37,437 nucleotides of DNA. It comes from an uncultured Mediterraneibacter sp. (GTDB taxonomy: Bacteria; Bacillota; Clostridia; Lachnospirales; Lachnospiraceae). Below are positions 8,083-17,292 of the stretch, one piece after another; positions within the stretch are counted from its first letter, which is position 1, and every line of letters begins with the position of its first letter. The stretch is from positions 1 to 37,437 of the forward strand of contig CALWKB010000018.1 in NCBI GenBank assembly GCA_944381125.1, given 5' to 3'. Position numbers and translations under genes: made by a program. Below the pieces are notes generated by a model, which saw only the letters and a program-made list of their open reading frames with translations, was not told the DNA's origin and did not search any database.

Positions 8083-9264
8083 ATGCCAAATATTGAACTG
8101 CTGGAAAAAACCCTTCCCGTAGCGCCTCTGAAAATCGTCGCGATGGAAAGCTGCCGGGAGCTGGGCCAGAAGGTAAACGATTATATCGTTTCTTTCCGTG
8201 AAAATACGATCAGCGAAGTTTCCGAGTCTTCCCTCTATGTCAACTACAAATCAAATAATTATCTTGTTGACTGCTGCTGCCCCCGCTTCGGCACCGGGGA
8301 GGCAAAAGGACTTCTCAGAGAAACAATCCGCGGAACCGATCTTTTTATTATGACCGACGTATGTAATTACAGCCTCACATATACCGTAAGCGGACATTTA
8401 AACCATATGTCTCCGGACGACCATTACCAGGATCTGAAGCGTATTATCTCCGCGGCGACGGGAAAGGCCAAACGCATCAATGTCATTATGCCGTTTCTTT
8501 ATGAAAGCCGGCAGCACAAGCGCACCCGCAGGGAGTCTCTGGACTGCGCCATCGCCCTGGAAGAACTGGTCGCGATGGGCGTCTCCAATATTATTACCTT
8601 CGACGCTCATGATCCCCGCGTGCAGAACGCCATTCCGTTAAGCGGATTCGACAGCTTTAATCCGCCTTATCAGTTTATGAAAGCGCTTTTCCACGCTGTG
8701 CCTGACCTGAAGCCGGATAAAGGCCATATGATGATCATCAGCCCGGATGAAGGCGCCATGCACCGTGCCGTTTACTTTTCGAATGTAATTGGAGTGGACA
8801 TGGGCATGTTTTACAAACGCCGGGATTATTCCACCATTGTAAACGGAAAGAACCCCATTGTCGCGCACGAATTTCTGGGCGACGACGTATCCGGCATGGA
8901 CGTGATTATCGTAGACGATATGATCTCTTCCGGAGAAAGTATGCTCGACGTGGCAAAACAGCTCAAAAACCGCAATGCGGCAAGAGTATTTGTCTGCACT
9001 ACTTTCGGCCTGTTTACAAACGGCTTTGAAAAGTTTGACGAATACTATGAAAAAGGATACATTGACAAAGTCATTACCACAAACCTGACCTATCTTCCGC
9101 CGGAGCTTTATAAGAAGCCATATTTCATAGAGGCGGATATGAGTAAATTCCTGGCAATGATCATTGATTCCTTTAATCACGATATTACGATCGGGGCCGT
9201 TATGAATCCTACGGACAAGATCCATTCCCTGCTCGACCAGTATAAGCAGGGCGGCCTGAAATAG
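8083..9264 (+). CDS. prs: Ribose-phosphate pyrophosphokinase (long clostridial form)
   Basis: Prs transfers pyrophosphate from ATP to ribose-5-phosphate, making PRPP for purine, pyrimidine, histidine and tryptophan synthesis. The 393-residue product is longer than the usual 310-320, typical of a clostridial subgroup. Matches to core sites are RQHKR (ATP side, about 143-147), FDAHD with the catalytic histidine (H176), FYKRRDY (about 243-249, the flexible catalytic loop) and the PRPP loop VDDMISSGES (277-286). An in-frame GTG exists at 8038, but the ATG at 8083 has AGGAGA five bases before it and is preferred. The gene stands alone on the plus strand between divergent and convergent neighbours, with its own promoter and terminator. 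Confidence 0.94.
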   Translation: MPNIELLEKTLPVAPLKIVAMESCRELGQKVNDYIVSFRENTISEVSESSLYVNYKSNNYLVDCCCPRFGTGEAKGLLRETIRGTDLFIMTDVCNYSLTYTVSGHLNHMSPDDHYQDLKRIISAATGKAKRINVIMPFLYESRQHKRTRRESLDCAIALEELVAMGVSNIITFDAHDPRVQNAIPLSGFDSFNPPYQFMKALFHAVPDLKPDKGHMMIISPDEGAMHRAVYFSNVIGVDMGMFYKRRDYSTIVNGKNPIVAHEFLGDDVSGMDVIIVDDMISSGESMLDVAKQLKNRNAARVFVCTTFGLFTNGFEKFDEYYEKGYIDKVITTNLTYLPPELYKKPYFIEADMSKFLAMIIDSFNHDITIGAVMNPTDKIHSLLDQYKQGGLK

Positions 9265-9285
9265 CAGAAAAAGATTAAAAACAGC

Positions 9286-9313
9286 AAAAAAGACAGCGGA
9301 CGCTGTCTTTTTT
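9286..9313. terminator. Bidirectional intrinsic terminator between prs and ilvA
   Basis: A GACAGC/GCTGTC stem with a GGAC loop is flanked by six A on the left and six T on the right, so it has a U-run in either direction. It lies between the convergent stops of prs (9264) and the threonine deaminase (9328). Confidence 0.9.
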
Positions 9314-9327
9314 GTATGCTTTCTTCT

Positions 9328-10542
9328 CTAATACAATTTTGCGCTGATCAGTTTCGGCCTGAATCCGGCCCTTTCCAGGGCGTCAAGAATCCGGTTCTTG
9401 TGCTCCGTGCCGAAAGCTTCCATCGTAATACGCAGTTCCACAGCGGCATTTCTGTTTGTACTTACAAACTGATTGTGCTCCAGTTTAATAACATTTCCCT
9501 GTTCATCCGCAATGGTTTTCGCAACCTGGACAAGTTCGCCCGGTTTGTCGGGAAGAAGTACGGATACAGAGAAAATCCTGTCTCTCTGAATCAGGCCATG
9601 CTGTACAATCGAGGACATAGTGATCACATCCATATTGCCGCCGCTTAAAATGCACACAACTTTCTTTCCTTTTAAATCAAGCTGTTTTAAGGCTGCCACC
9701 GACAAAAGTCCGGAATTTTCCACTATCATTTTATGATTTTCCACCATATCCAGAAAAGCGCCGATCAGTTCGTCGTCTTCCACGAGAAGCATCTGATCCA
9801 CATTTTCCTGCACATAGGGCAGCACCTTGTCGCCGACCGCTTTCACCGCAGTTCCGTCCGCGATCGTATTGGCGGAATCCAGCTCCACCACTTCTCCCGT
9901 CTGGAGAGCCGCCGTCATGCTGGCGGCCTCTGCCGGCTCTACTCCGATTACTTTAATTTTCGGATTAAGCATTTTCGCCAGTGAAGAAACCCCTGCAATC
10001 AGCCCGCCGCCTCCCACCGGCACAATTATATAATCCACCGTAGGCAGTTCCTGAACGATCTCCATCGCAATGGTGCCCTGCCCTGCGGCCACATCCAGAT
10101 CATTAAACGGGTGTACAAATGTATATCCGTTTTTTTCCGCCAGTTCACAGGCATAATTAAATGCATCGTCATACACATCTCCGTAGAGCACCACATCCGC
10201 CCCGTAGCTCTTGGTGCGGTTGACTTTTATAAGCGGAGTTACGGTAGGCATTACAATCGTCGCCCTGCAGCCGAATTTTTTTGCCGCGAATGCAACGCCC
10301 TGGGCATGATTTCCGGCGGAGGCGGTAATCAGCCCCCTCTCCCTTTCTTCATCGGAAAGCGTACTGATTTTGTAATAAGCGCCTCTGATTTTATACGCGC
10401 CGGTATGCTGCATATTCTCAGGCTTCAGGTAGACTTTCGCTCCGCACTGGTCGCTGAGATAATCGCTGTGGATAAGCTTGGTGGGATTCGTTACTCTTTT
10501 GACAAGCTCGCTTGCCTCTTCAAATTTTTCTAATGTCAACAT
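9328..10542 (-). CDS. ilvA: Threonine ammonia-lyase (threonine deaminase)
   Basis: This PLP enzyme converts threonine to 2-oxobutanoate and ammonia, feeding isoleucine synthesis or, in anaerobes, threonine fermentation. The 404-residue protein has the PLP lysine K51 in TGAYKIRGA, the SAGNHAQGVA loop (75-84), a glycine-rich phosphate loop (VGGGGLIAG) and a single C-terminal ACT domain over roughly the last 75 residues. That medium-length architecture is between the catabolic TdcB type and the longer biosynthetic IlvA with doubled ACT domains. AAAGGAT precedes the ATG. It lies 58 bases after ftsY with no clear promoter and no other branched-chain genes nearby, so a catabolic role (tdcB) is possible; the symbol is given for the reaction only. 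Confidence 0.9.
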   Translation of the reverse strand: MLTLEKFEEASELVKRVTNPTKLIHSDYLSDQCGAKVYLKPENMQHTGAYKIRGAYYKISTLSDEERERGLITASAGNHAQGVAFAAKKFGCRATIVMPTVTPLIKVNRTKSYGADVVLYGDVYDDAFNYACELAEKNGYTFVHPFNDLDVAAGQGTIAMEIVQELPTVDYIIVPVGGGGLIAGVSSLAKMLNPKIKVIGVEPAEAASMTAALQTGEVVELDSANTIADGTAVKAVGDKVLPYVQENVDQMLLVEDDELIGAFLDMVENHKMIVENSGLLSVAALKQLDLKGKKVVCILSGGNMDVITMSSIVQHGLIQRDRIFSVSVLLPDKPGELVQVAKTIADEQGNVIKLEHNQFVSTNRNAAVELRITMEAFGTEHKNRILDALERAGFRPKLISAKLY

Positions 10543-10600
10543 TTTTTTATCCTTTCTTCTGTCTGATAAGTATGCGGGGCCGGTGCTTTTCAGGGAAATC

Positions 10601-11533
10601 CTACTCTTCCTCTCTGTAAAACAGCGCGTTTACGAAATCTTCCGAATCGAATTTCTGCAGATCATCAATCGTCTCCCCTACGCCGATATATTTAACCGGA
10701 ATGCCAAGTTCCGCCTGTATGGCCACGGCGATTCCGCCTTTGGCCGTTCCGTCCATTTTGGTCAGAATCACACCGGTAATCTCCGCTGCGTCATTAAATT
10801 CCCTTGCCTGCGCCAGCGCGTTCTGCCCTGTCGTCGCGTCAAGAACGACAAGCGTCTCCCGGAATGCCTCCGGATACTCCCTGTCTATAACCCGGTTGAT
10901 TTTTTTGAGTTCTTCCATCAGGTTCTTTTTATTGTGGAGTCTGCCCGCGGTATCGCACAGAAGCACGTCCGCTTTTCTTGCCTTCGCCGCCGCCACTGCG
11001 TCATAAACGACAGACGCCGGGTCCGCTCCTTCCTGTCCGCCGATCATATCAGCCCCCGCGCGGACCGCCCATTCTCTGAGCTGCTCCCCCGCTGCGGCGC
11101 GGAATGTATCTGCGGCGGCAATAACCACTCTTTTTCCCTGCTGCCTTAACTTGCCGGCAAGCTTTCCGATAGTGGTTGTCTTCCCGACTCCGTTGACGCC
11201 GATAACAAATACGACGGAAGTCCGGTTTTCAAACTCATACGCCGTCTCTCCCACATCCATCTGTTCTTTAATGCTGTCAATCAAAAGCTGTCTGCACTCG
11301 ATGGGCTCGCGTATATGCTGTTCTTTTACCTTTTTTCTCAGGTCATCCAGAATCTCCATTGTGGCATGTACTCCCAGATCCCCCATTATAAGAAGTTCTT
11401 CCAGTTCTTCATAAAAGTCTTCGTCTATTCTGGAAAACCCGTGAAAAATGCTGTCCATGCCCGAGACTATACTGTCTCTTGTCTTCGTCAGGCCGGATAC
11501 AAGCCGCCTGAAAAATCCTTTTTTTTCTTCCAT
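10601..11533 (-). CDS. ftsY: Signal recognition particle receptor GTPase
   Basis: FtsY docks SRP-bound ribosomes at the membrane so that membrane proteins are inserted during translation. The 310-residue protein has a very short N-terminal region (no acidic A domain as in Escherichia coli), a four-helix N domain, and the G domain with GVNGVGKTT (112-120), the AAADTFRAAA box, DTAGRLHNK and TKMDGTAKGG, ending in a short amphipathic helix. It follows smc by 21 bases, the classical rnc-smc-ftsY order of Firmicutes. The usual next genes, ylxM and ffh, are not in the window; a threonine deaminase follows instead. Confidence 0.97.
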   Translation of the reverse strand: MEEKKGFFRRLVSGLTKTRDSIVSGMDSIFHGFSRIDEDFYEELEELLIMGDLGVHATMEILDDLRKKVKEQHIREPIECRQLLIDSIKEQMDVGETAYEFENRTSVVFVIGVNGVGKTTTIGKLAGKLRQQGKRVVIAAADTFRAAAGEQLREWAVRAGADMIGGQEGADPASVVYDAVAAAKARKADVLLCDTAGRLHNKKNLMEELKKINRVIDREYPEAFRETLVVLDATTGQNALAQAREFNDAAEITGVILTKMDGTAKGGIAVAIQAELGIPVKYIGVGETIDDLQKFDSEDFVNALFYREEE

Positions 11534-11554
11534 TTAAGCAATTCCGCCTTTCTT

Positions 11555-14500
11555 TTATTTATCCAGTTCATCTTCCAGCAGATCTACAGACACCAGAGTC
11601 GACACTCCTTTTTCCTGCATGGTAATTCCATACAGTCTGTCCGCCGAAGACATTGTTCCTCTTCTGTGTGTAATCACGATAAACTGTGTATTTTCCGTCA
11701 GTTTATGCAGATATCTCGCGAAGCGGCTCACGTTATTGTCATCCAGCGCCGCCTCGATCTCATCCAGAAGACAGAAGGGCGAAGGCTTCAGATTCTGAAT
11801 CGCGAACAGAAGTGAAATCGCCGTAAGCGCCTTCTCCCCGCCTGACAGCTGCATCATGTTCTGCAGCTTTTTACCCGGCGGCTGCGCGATGATCCTGATT
11901 CCGGCCTCAAGAATATCCTCGTCCTCCATAAGTTCAAGAGTTCCTTTTCCGCCGCCGAAAAGCTGTCTGAATACATTGTTGAACTCCGTGGATATTCTCG
12001 CGAACTGTTCGGAAAACTGCTTTCTCATGGCGGCGTCAAGCTCATCAATAATCTGCATCAGCGAAGCCTCGGCCTCTACAAGATCGTCATGCTGTCCTTT
12101 AAGGAAAGTATATCTTTCCGATACGTTTTTATAATCCTCGATCGCATTGACATTTACCGTGCCGAGCCCTCTTATCTCGCCTTTAAGCGCCTGTATCTGT
12201 TTTTTCATAAAAGAAAGATCTGTCAGATCCGGATCTCTCAGCTCCATTGCACGGTTATATGTAAGTTCGTATTCCTCCCACATATAATTAATCTGTTTTT
12301 CCGAAGCTTCCTCATAAGACTCTCTCTGACTGTTAAGCCTGAAGCACTCTTTGTCAAGAGCGGAAATATGTCTGGACAGTTCTTCTCTCTGTTCCAGGAA
12401 TTTCCTGTGTTTTTTATTCAGTTCTTCTTTCTTCTCAGTCTGGGTTTTTATTTCCCGGCCGATCTCGTCAAACAGTTCCGCGGATTTTTCTATTGTCTCC
12501 CGGAGCTCTCTTATCTGTTCTTCTTTTTCGTGTATTTCCTCCGAAACACTGCCTTTATTTTCTTCAAGCCGTGAAAGTTCCTGCTCGAACTTCTCCGTCT
12601 CATCGTCAATTCGGGCGATATTTTCCTGAATGAAAGCTCTCTGCTGCTCCAGGCTTGCAAGCGACAGATGCATATCCTCGGACTGTTTCATCTGAACGGA
12701 TTCGCTCTCCCGCTCCTTTTCCAGAAGTTCCGCGAGGGATTCTATTTTATCATTCAGTTCTTTTTCCAGGCTCTGGGACGTCTCCAGCTCCATCTGTATG
12801 GAATCTTCGTTTTCCGCGATCTCTTCCAGCTGCGCCTCAAGACTTTCTCTCTCCGCGGCAAATGCTTCCATCCTTTGTTTTGCCTCCAGCTGTCTCAACT
12901 GCGCCTGTTCAAGACTCATCCTTGCAGTATTTTCCCGCACGGATGCTTTCGCGAGCTTCTGCTGCGCTTCATCGTTCTCCGCATAGCACGCGGCGCGTCT
13001 GCTTTTCACGGCATTTACCGAACGCTCCGTCTCATCCATGTCTGACCTGAGCATGGAAACCGCTTTTTCCAGTTCCTCAATCTCACGTCTCCGGCTCAGA
13101 AGATTGCTCGAATTTTTAAATGCTCCGCCGGTCATGGAGCCGCCCGGATTAATCAGTTCTCCCTCCAGGGTTACCAGCCGCAAAGTCTGCCTGTATTTTC
13201 TTGCAATAGCAATTCCGTGGTCGATGTGATCCACGACAATTGTCCGTCCAAGCAGCTGCCCCGCAAGATCTTCAAAGCGCTTTTCCACATGCACAAGCTC
13301 GCTGGCCATGCCGATTACTCCCGGCTCTTTCAGTGCTTCCGGATTTCGGATCGCTCCGGCTTTATGCATGCTTGTAAGCGGAAGAAATGTTGCTCTTCCG
13401 AATTTATTTTTCTTCAGAAAGGCGATCATTCGTTTCGCCGTTTCCTCGCTGTCTGTAACGATATTCTGAATACTGCCGCCAAGCGCGGTTTCCACGGCGA
13501 TCTCGTATTCCCTGTCGACTTTAATAATATCGGCTACTACACCGATCAGTCCGGGCTCCCTGTCCTTATTCGCCATAACTTTCCGTATGCTGCTGCCGTA
13601 TCCGTCATAGCGCTCGGTAATATTTTTCAGGGATTCAAGACGCGACGCTTCCCGGTGGTAAGCGGTCTGTCCGATTCTCAGTTTTTCCTGTTTTTCCGTC
13701 AGTTCTTTCTGAAGCCCGGCAATTTCCTGTTCATTCCGGGAAATCTGTTCCTGATATGAAGCGATCTCTTCACGCACGGCCTCAAGCTGCGCCTCGAATT
13801 CCCTCAGACTGTCGCTCTGCTTTTTGCCCTCCCTGGCAAGCTCATCTATATTCGCTCCAAGGACGGACTGTCTGGCCGTGATCTGCTCTTTTGTCGTATC
13901 ATAATGCTGTATTTTTGCCTTCGTCGACGCACGGTTCTCCAGGAGCTCCATAATCTCCTGTTTTCCGCTTTCGATCGCGGCCGTATGTTCCGCGATTCTT
14001 GTCTGGATTTCAATCAGCTGCTCTCTTGCCTTTTCGTCTTCCCCGGAAGACTGCCGCAGCTTTTCCTGAAGTTCCTTCCGCTCCTGCTCCAGAGACTGTT
14101 TCTGCTCCCGCCGGGTGGCGATTTCAATACGCACGGCGCGCCCTCTGCTGTCGTAATGCTCATCATTCATGCGGGCCGTATTGATCTGTTCTTTTAATAC
14201 GTTAATCTGGCCTTCCAGCTGCTGTTTGAGAAGCGTCGTCTCGTTAAGCTGATTTTTCGCCGTCTCAAGCGCCAGATCAATTTCCTCAATCTCTGACTCA
14301 ATGGCGTCATACTCAGCTTTCATTTTTTCGTAGCGGCTTCCGGCTTCTTCCATTTCCGCGGACGCAGTCTCGTATTTCCCCTGCGCGTCCCGGATCCGTT
14401 CTTTTAAGCGCTCTTCTTCCAGGAGGAACATATTTATATCGTATTTCTTAAGTTCTTCCTTCTTTTTAAGATATTCCCTGGCTGTTTCAGACTGCTTTTC

Positions 14501-15115
14501 GAGAGGACCGAGCTGTTTTTCCAGCTCTTTCAGAATATCGTCCACTCTGGTCAGATTCATCCGTTCTTCTTCCAGCTTTTTCAGGGAAACATTTTTCCTG
14601 CGCTTAAACTTTACAATTCCGGCCGCCTCGTCAAAAAGTTCTCTTCTCTCCTCCGGCTTTCCGCTCAGAATTTTCTCAATCTGGCCCTGTCCGATAATAG
14701 AGTATCCTTCCTTGCCGATTCCGGTATCATAAAACATTTCATTAATATCTTTCAACCTGCATGTGGTTCCGTTGATCAGATACTCGCTTTCCCCGGAACG
14801 GTAGAGCTTGCGGGTAACGGTAACTTCGCCGTACTCTACCGGAAGTTTATGATCTGAATTGTCAAGAGTAATGGCAACCGAAGCGTAACTGAGCGGCCTT
14901 CGGTTTTCTGTTCCCGAAAAAATAACGTCCTGCATACTGCCGCCGCGCAGCTGTTTGACCCGCTGTTCGCCAAGCACCCATCTCACCGCGTCGGCAACAT
15001 TGCTTTTTCCACTGCCGTTCGGCCCTACAATTCCTGTAATGCCGTTGTGAAAATCAAATTTAATTCTGTTTGCAAAGGACTTAAATCCCTGTACTTCTAT
15101 GCTTTTTAAATACAT
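11555..15115 (-). CDS. smc: Chromosome segregation ATPase SMC
   Basis: SMC dimers with ScpA and ScpB extrude DNA loops and organise the newly replicated chromosome. The 1186-residue protein has the N-terminal Walker A GPNGSGKSN (32-40), a first coiled coil to about residue 500, a hinge domain around 500-680 with a glycine-rich MTGGAF turn, a returning coiled coil to about 1000, and the C-terminal head with signature LSGGEKAL and Walker B FCLLDEIEAALDD. Length is normal. It begins 9 bases after the rnc stop, with AAAGGTG as ribosome site. The coiled coils are rich in Glu, Lys and Gln and contain no break. Confidence 0.97.
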   Translation of the reverse strand: MYLKSIEVQGFKSFANRIKFDFHNGITGIVGPNGSGKSNVADAVRWVLGEQRVKQLRGGSMQDVIFSGTENRRPLSYASVAITLDNSDHKLPVEYGEVTVTRKLYRSGESEYLINGTTCRLKDINEMFYDTGIGKEGYSIIGQGQIEKILSGKPEERRELFDEAAGIVKFKRRKNVSLKKLEEERMNLTRVDDILKELEKQLGPLEKQSETAREYLKKKEELKKYDINMFLLEEERLKERIRDAQGKYETASAEMEEAGSRYEKMKAEYDAIESEIEEIDLALETAKNQLNETTLLKQQLEGQINVLKEQINTARMNDEHYDSRGRAVRIEIATRREQKQSLEQERKELQEKLRQSSGEDEKAREQLIEIQTRIAEHTAAIESGKQEIMELLENRASTKAKIQHYDTTKEQITARQSVLGANIDELAREGKKQSDSLREFEAQLEAVREEIASYQEQISRNEQEIAGLQKELTEKQEKLRIGQTAYHREASRLESLKNITERYDGYGSSIRKVMANKDREPGLIGVVADIIKVDREYEIAVETALGGSIQNIVTDSEETAKRMIAFLKKNKFGRATFLPLTSMHKAGAIRNPEALKEPGVIGMASELVHVEKRFEDLAGQLLGRTIVVDHIDHGIAIARKYRQTLRLVTLEGELINPGGSMTGGAFKNSSNLLSRRREIEELEKAVSMLRSDMDETERSVNAVKSRRAACYAENDEAQQKLAKASVRENTARMSLEQAQLRQLEAKQRMEAFAAERESLEAQLEEIAENEDSIQMELETSQSLEKELNDKIESLAELLEKERESESVQMKQSEDMHLSLASLEQQRAFIQENIARIDDETEKFEQELSRLEENKGSVSEEIHEKEEQIRELRETIEKSAELFDEIGREIKTQTEKKEELNKKHRKFLEQREELSRHISALDKECFRLNSQRESYEEASEKQINYMWEEYELTYNRAMELRDPDLTDLSFMKKQIQALKGEIRGLGTVNVNAIEDYKNVSERYTFLKGQHDDLVEAEASLMQIIDELDAAMRKQFSEQFARISTEFNNVFRQLFGGGKGTLELMEDEDILEAGIRIIAQPPGKKLQNMMQLSGGEKALTAISLLFAIQNLKPSPFCLLDEIEAALDDNNVSRFARYLHKLTENTQFIVITHRRGTMSSADRLYGITMQEKGVSTLVSVDLLEDELDK

Positions 15116-15124
15116 ACAACACCT

Positions 15125-15814
15125 TTAATTCCGCCTGCGCAGCTTCAGAATCGCCTGGTAGGCCGCCTGCTGCTCCGCCGCTTTTTTCGTGCGTCCCGTT
15201 CCGGAACCAAATACTTTATTGCCGATCCGGACTTCCACGCAGAAAGACTTGTCGTGGTCCGGTCCTTCTTCTCCTGTAAGTCTGTAGGAAACCCCGTCTT
15301 TTCCCTCGGCCTGTACGATCTCCTGCAGGATAGTTTTACTATCATAAAAGAGCTGCTTATCTTCCAGATCCGTCAGAATAAACTTATGGATAAACTCTTT
15401 TGCATTAGTAAAACCACCATCCAGATACACGGCGCCGATCAGCGCTTCCATCGCGTCGGAGGTAACCGAATCCCGGTTTCTTCCGCCTGTGGCTTCTTCT
15501 CCCCTGCCCAGATAAAGATAGCCGCCAAGTCCGATATCACGGGCGCACATGGCCAGAGAAGGTTCGCAGACCATACTCGCGCGAAGCTTTGTGAGCCTGC
15601 CTTCCGGCATTTTCGGCGATCTCCGGAAAAGGAATTCGCTGGACACAAGCTCCAGAACCGCATCGCCCAGAAACTCCAGCCTCTCATTGCACATATGCTT
15701 CGGAATATGGTTTTCATTTGTATAAGAGCTGTGCATGAGCGCTGTCTTTAAAAGGCCGGTATTCTGAAACGTATACCCGATTTTATGCTCCAGTTCTTTT
15801 AATTTACTGTCCAT
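15125..15814 (-). CDS. rnc: Ribonuclease III
   Basis: RNase III cuts double-stranded RNA, including the stems around 16S and 23S rRNA. The protein of about 229 residues has the signature NERLEFLGDAVLE in the catalytic domain, further acidic residues in the SDAMEALIGA helix (D and E ligands of magnesium), and a C-terminal double-stranded RNA-binding domain ending in GRTKKAAEQQAA. Two ATGs lie close together; the second (15814) is 8 bases after AGAGGA and is chosen over 15820. The acpP terminator lies directly upstream, so expression must come from read-through or from a promoter inside acpP. Confidence 0.96.
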   Translation of the reverse strand: MDSKLKELEHKIGYTFQNTGLLKTALMHSSYTNENHIPKHMCNERLEFLGDAVLELVSSEFLFRRSPKMPEGRLTKLRASMVCEPSLAMCARDIGLGGYLYLGRGEEATGGRNRDSVTSDAMEALIGAVYLDGGFTNAKEFIHKFILTDLEDKQLFYDSKTILQEIVQAEGKDGVSYRLTGEEGPDHDKSFCVEVRIGNKVFGSGTGRTKKAAEQQAAYQAILKLRRRN

Positions 15815-15834
15815 AATCATTGTCCTCTGTCATT

Positions 15835-15868
15835 AAAACGAAAAAGCCCACAGGGGCTTTTTCGTTTT
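15835..15868 (-). terminator. Intrinsic terminator after acpP
   Basis: A 15-bp perfect stem (15835-15849 with 15854-15868) closes on a four-base loop. In minus-strand RNA its right arm includes five U then CG and four U, so the U-run lies partly in the stem. It sits 7 bases after the acpP stop and 20 bases before the rnc start. Confidence 0.88.
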
Positions 15869-15875
15869 CGTTTTA

Positions 15876-16106
15876 TTATTCCACTGCTTTCTTAATCTGA
15901 TCTGCCGCATCCTGAACGGTTACGATTTTCTCAGCTTCATCATTGTCAATCTCAATATCGAACTCTTCTTCAATTCCCATAATAATCTGGAAAATATCAA
16001 GCGAATCCGCTCCAAGATCATCCACAAATGTTGTCTCCGGTTTGATTTCGTCTTTCTGTACGTTGAGTACGTCCGCTATAATATCCTGCAGTTTTTCAAA
16101 TTCCAT
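15876..16106 (-). CDS. acpP: Acyl carrier protein
   Basis: The 76-residue acidic protein carries growing fatty acyl chains on a phosphopantetheine arm. The arm attaches to serine 35 in the LGADSLD motif, and the flanking helix is typical. It starts 17 bases after the plsX stop with GGAGG before the ATG, so the acyl-ACP substrate of PlsX is made from the same transcript. A strong terminator follows at once. No fab genes are in the window, so other carriers may exist elsewhere. Confidence 0.96.
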   Translation of the reverse strand: MEFEKLQDIIADVLNVQKDEIKPETTFVDDLGADSLDIFQIIMGIEEEFDIEIDNDEAEKIVTVQDAADQIKKAVE

Positions 16107-16123
16107 AATTCAATCCTCCTACT

Positions 16124-17149
16124 TTATTCTAAGTTTTCCTGCGTCCCGCTCTGTATTGCTGCTCTTATTTTTTCATTAATCTTCTGTTCTCTGAATGTGA
16201 CGCACTGGATAATAGAATTGCATATTTCCCTGGATGTTGAACTCCCGTGGGTTTTTACCACAAGTCCGTTCAGCCCGAGAAGCGGTGCCCCGCCATGTTC
16301 GCTGAGGTCAAAATCTTTCAGCGTCTCTTTCAGCGCCGGCTTCACAAGCAGCGCGCCGATCTTGCTTCGGAGCGAGGACATCATGCCGCCCTTGATCTTG
16401 CTGATCAGGGCTCCTCCGACTCCTTCATAAAGCTTAAGAATTACATTGCCCACAAAGGCCTCGCACACGATTACATCCGCCGCGCCGTAAGGGATGTCCC
16501 TGGCTTCGACGCTTCCGATAAAATTGATGTCATCACATGCCTTCAGAAGAGGAAATGTTTCTTTTACAAGCGCGTTTCCCTTTTCCTCTTCCGCGCCGAT
16601 GTTTACAATCCCGACCGTCGGCTTCCTGATCCCCATAACACTTTCCATATAGATGGAGCCCATCTTCGCGAACTGTACCAGGTGTGACGGCCTGGCGTCT
16701 ACATTGGCGCCGCAGTCAATCAGAAGGGATACGCCTTTTAAAGTCGGGAAAAGCGGTGCCAGAGGAGGTCTTTCCACACCTTTTATTCTTCCGACAAGCA
16801 CCTGCCCTCCTACCAGGACAGCCCCCGTGCTTCCGGCCGATACAAAAGCGTCCGCATCCCCTTTTTTCACCATCTTCATGGCAACCACGATAGAAGAATC
16901 CTTCTTGCCCCTGATCGCTTTCACCGGCGGCTCCGCCGTCTCAATTACCTCCGTGGCATTTACAATCTCTATCTGTTCCGCGGGATACGTATAAGCGGAC
17001 AGTTCTTTTTTCAGGACCTCTTCCCTGCCTGTCAGCAATATCTTAATATCGCTTCTTTTCTGAACCGCCTCGACAGCGCCTTTAACAATTTCACCCGGCG
17101 CGTTGTCTCCTCCCATTGCGTCAACCGCAACCCTTGTAATATCAGACAT
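16124..17149 (-). CDS. plsX: Phosphate acyltransferase PlsX
   Basis: PlsX converts acyl-ACP and phosphate to acyl-phosphate, the donor used by PlsY, at the cytoplasmic face of the membrane. The 341-residue protein begins with the family start DITRVAVDAMGGDNAPGE, and shows ASVSAGSTGA-like FVSAGSTGAV and the conserved HGSSTSREI near the C terminus. The frame is open to 17206, but the ATG at 17149 is preceded by AGGAGGAAG and starts the conserved region. It has its own promoter after the rpmF terminator and is followed 17 bases on by acpP. Confidence 0.96.
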   Translation of the reverse strand: MSDITRVAVDAMGGDNAPGEIVKGAVEAVQKRSDIKILLTGREEVLKKELSAYTYPAEQIEIVNATEVIETAEPPVKAIRGKKDSSIVVAMKMVKKGDADAFVSAGSTGAVLVGGQVLVGRIKGVERPPLAPLFPTLKGVSLLIDCGANVDARPSHLVQFAKMGSIYMESVMGIRKPTVGIVNIGAEEEKGNALVKETFPLLKACDDINFIGSVEARDIPYGAADVIVCEAFVGNVILKLYEGVGGALISKIKGGMMSSLRSKIGALLVKPALKETLKDFDLSEHGGAPLLGLNGLVVKTHGSSTSREICNSIIQCVTFREQKINEKIRAAIQSGTQENLE

Positions 17150-17177
17150 TTTTCTTCCTCCTAACACTACTGAAATT

Positions 17178-17206
17178 ATTCTACTGGAAAACATTATAAA
17201 AATCAA
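17178..17206 (-). promoter_or_regulatory. SigmaA promoter of plsX-acpP
   Basis: Minus strand TTGATT (17206-17201), 17 bases, TAGAAT (17183-17178). The start near 17171 gives a leader of about 22 bases. It lies between the rpmF terminator and plsX. Confidence 0.6.
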
Positions 17207-17244
17207 GTGAAACTATCGTCCAATACGTTTCCGGCAGAAAATGC

Positions 17245-17276
17245 AAAAAGGGTACAGAACATAAAGTTCTGCACCC
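17245..17276 (-). terminator. Intrinsic terminator after rpmF
   Basis: Minus-strand RNA forms an 11-bp stem (17276-17266 with 17260-17250, one G-U pair) with a five-base loop, followed directly by five U. It lies 17 bases after the rpmF stop and separates yceD-rpmF from plsX-acpP. Confidence 0.88.
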
Positions 17277-17292
17277 TGGCTTTTCTTCAGAA

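Noticed and set aside
17184..17220. A possible FapR or FabT operator in the plsX promoter
   Set aside because: AGTTTCACTTGATTTT on the minus strand shares only part of the known sites and is not palindromic, so I do not claim regulation.
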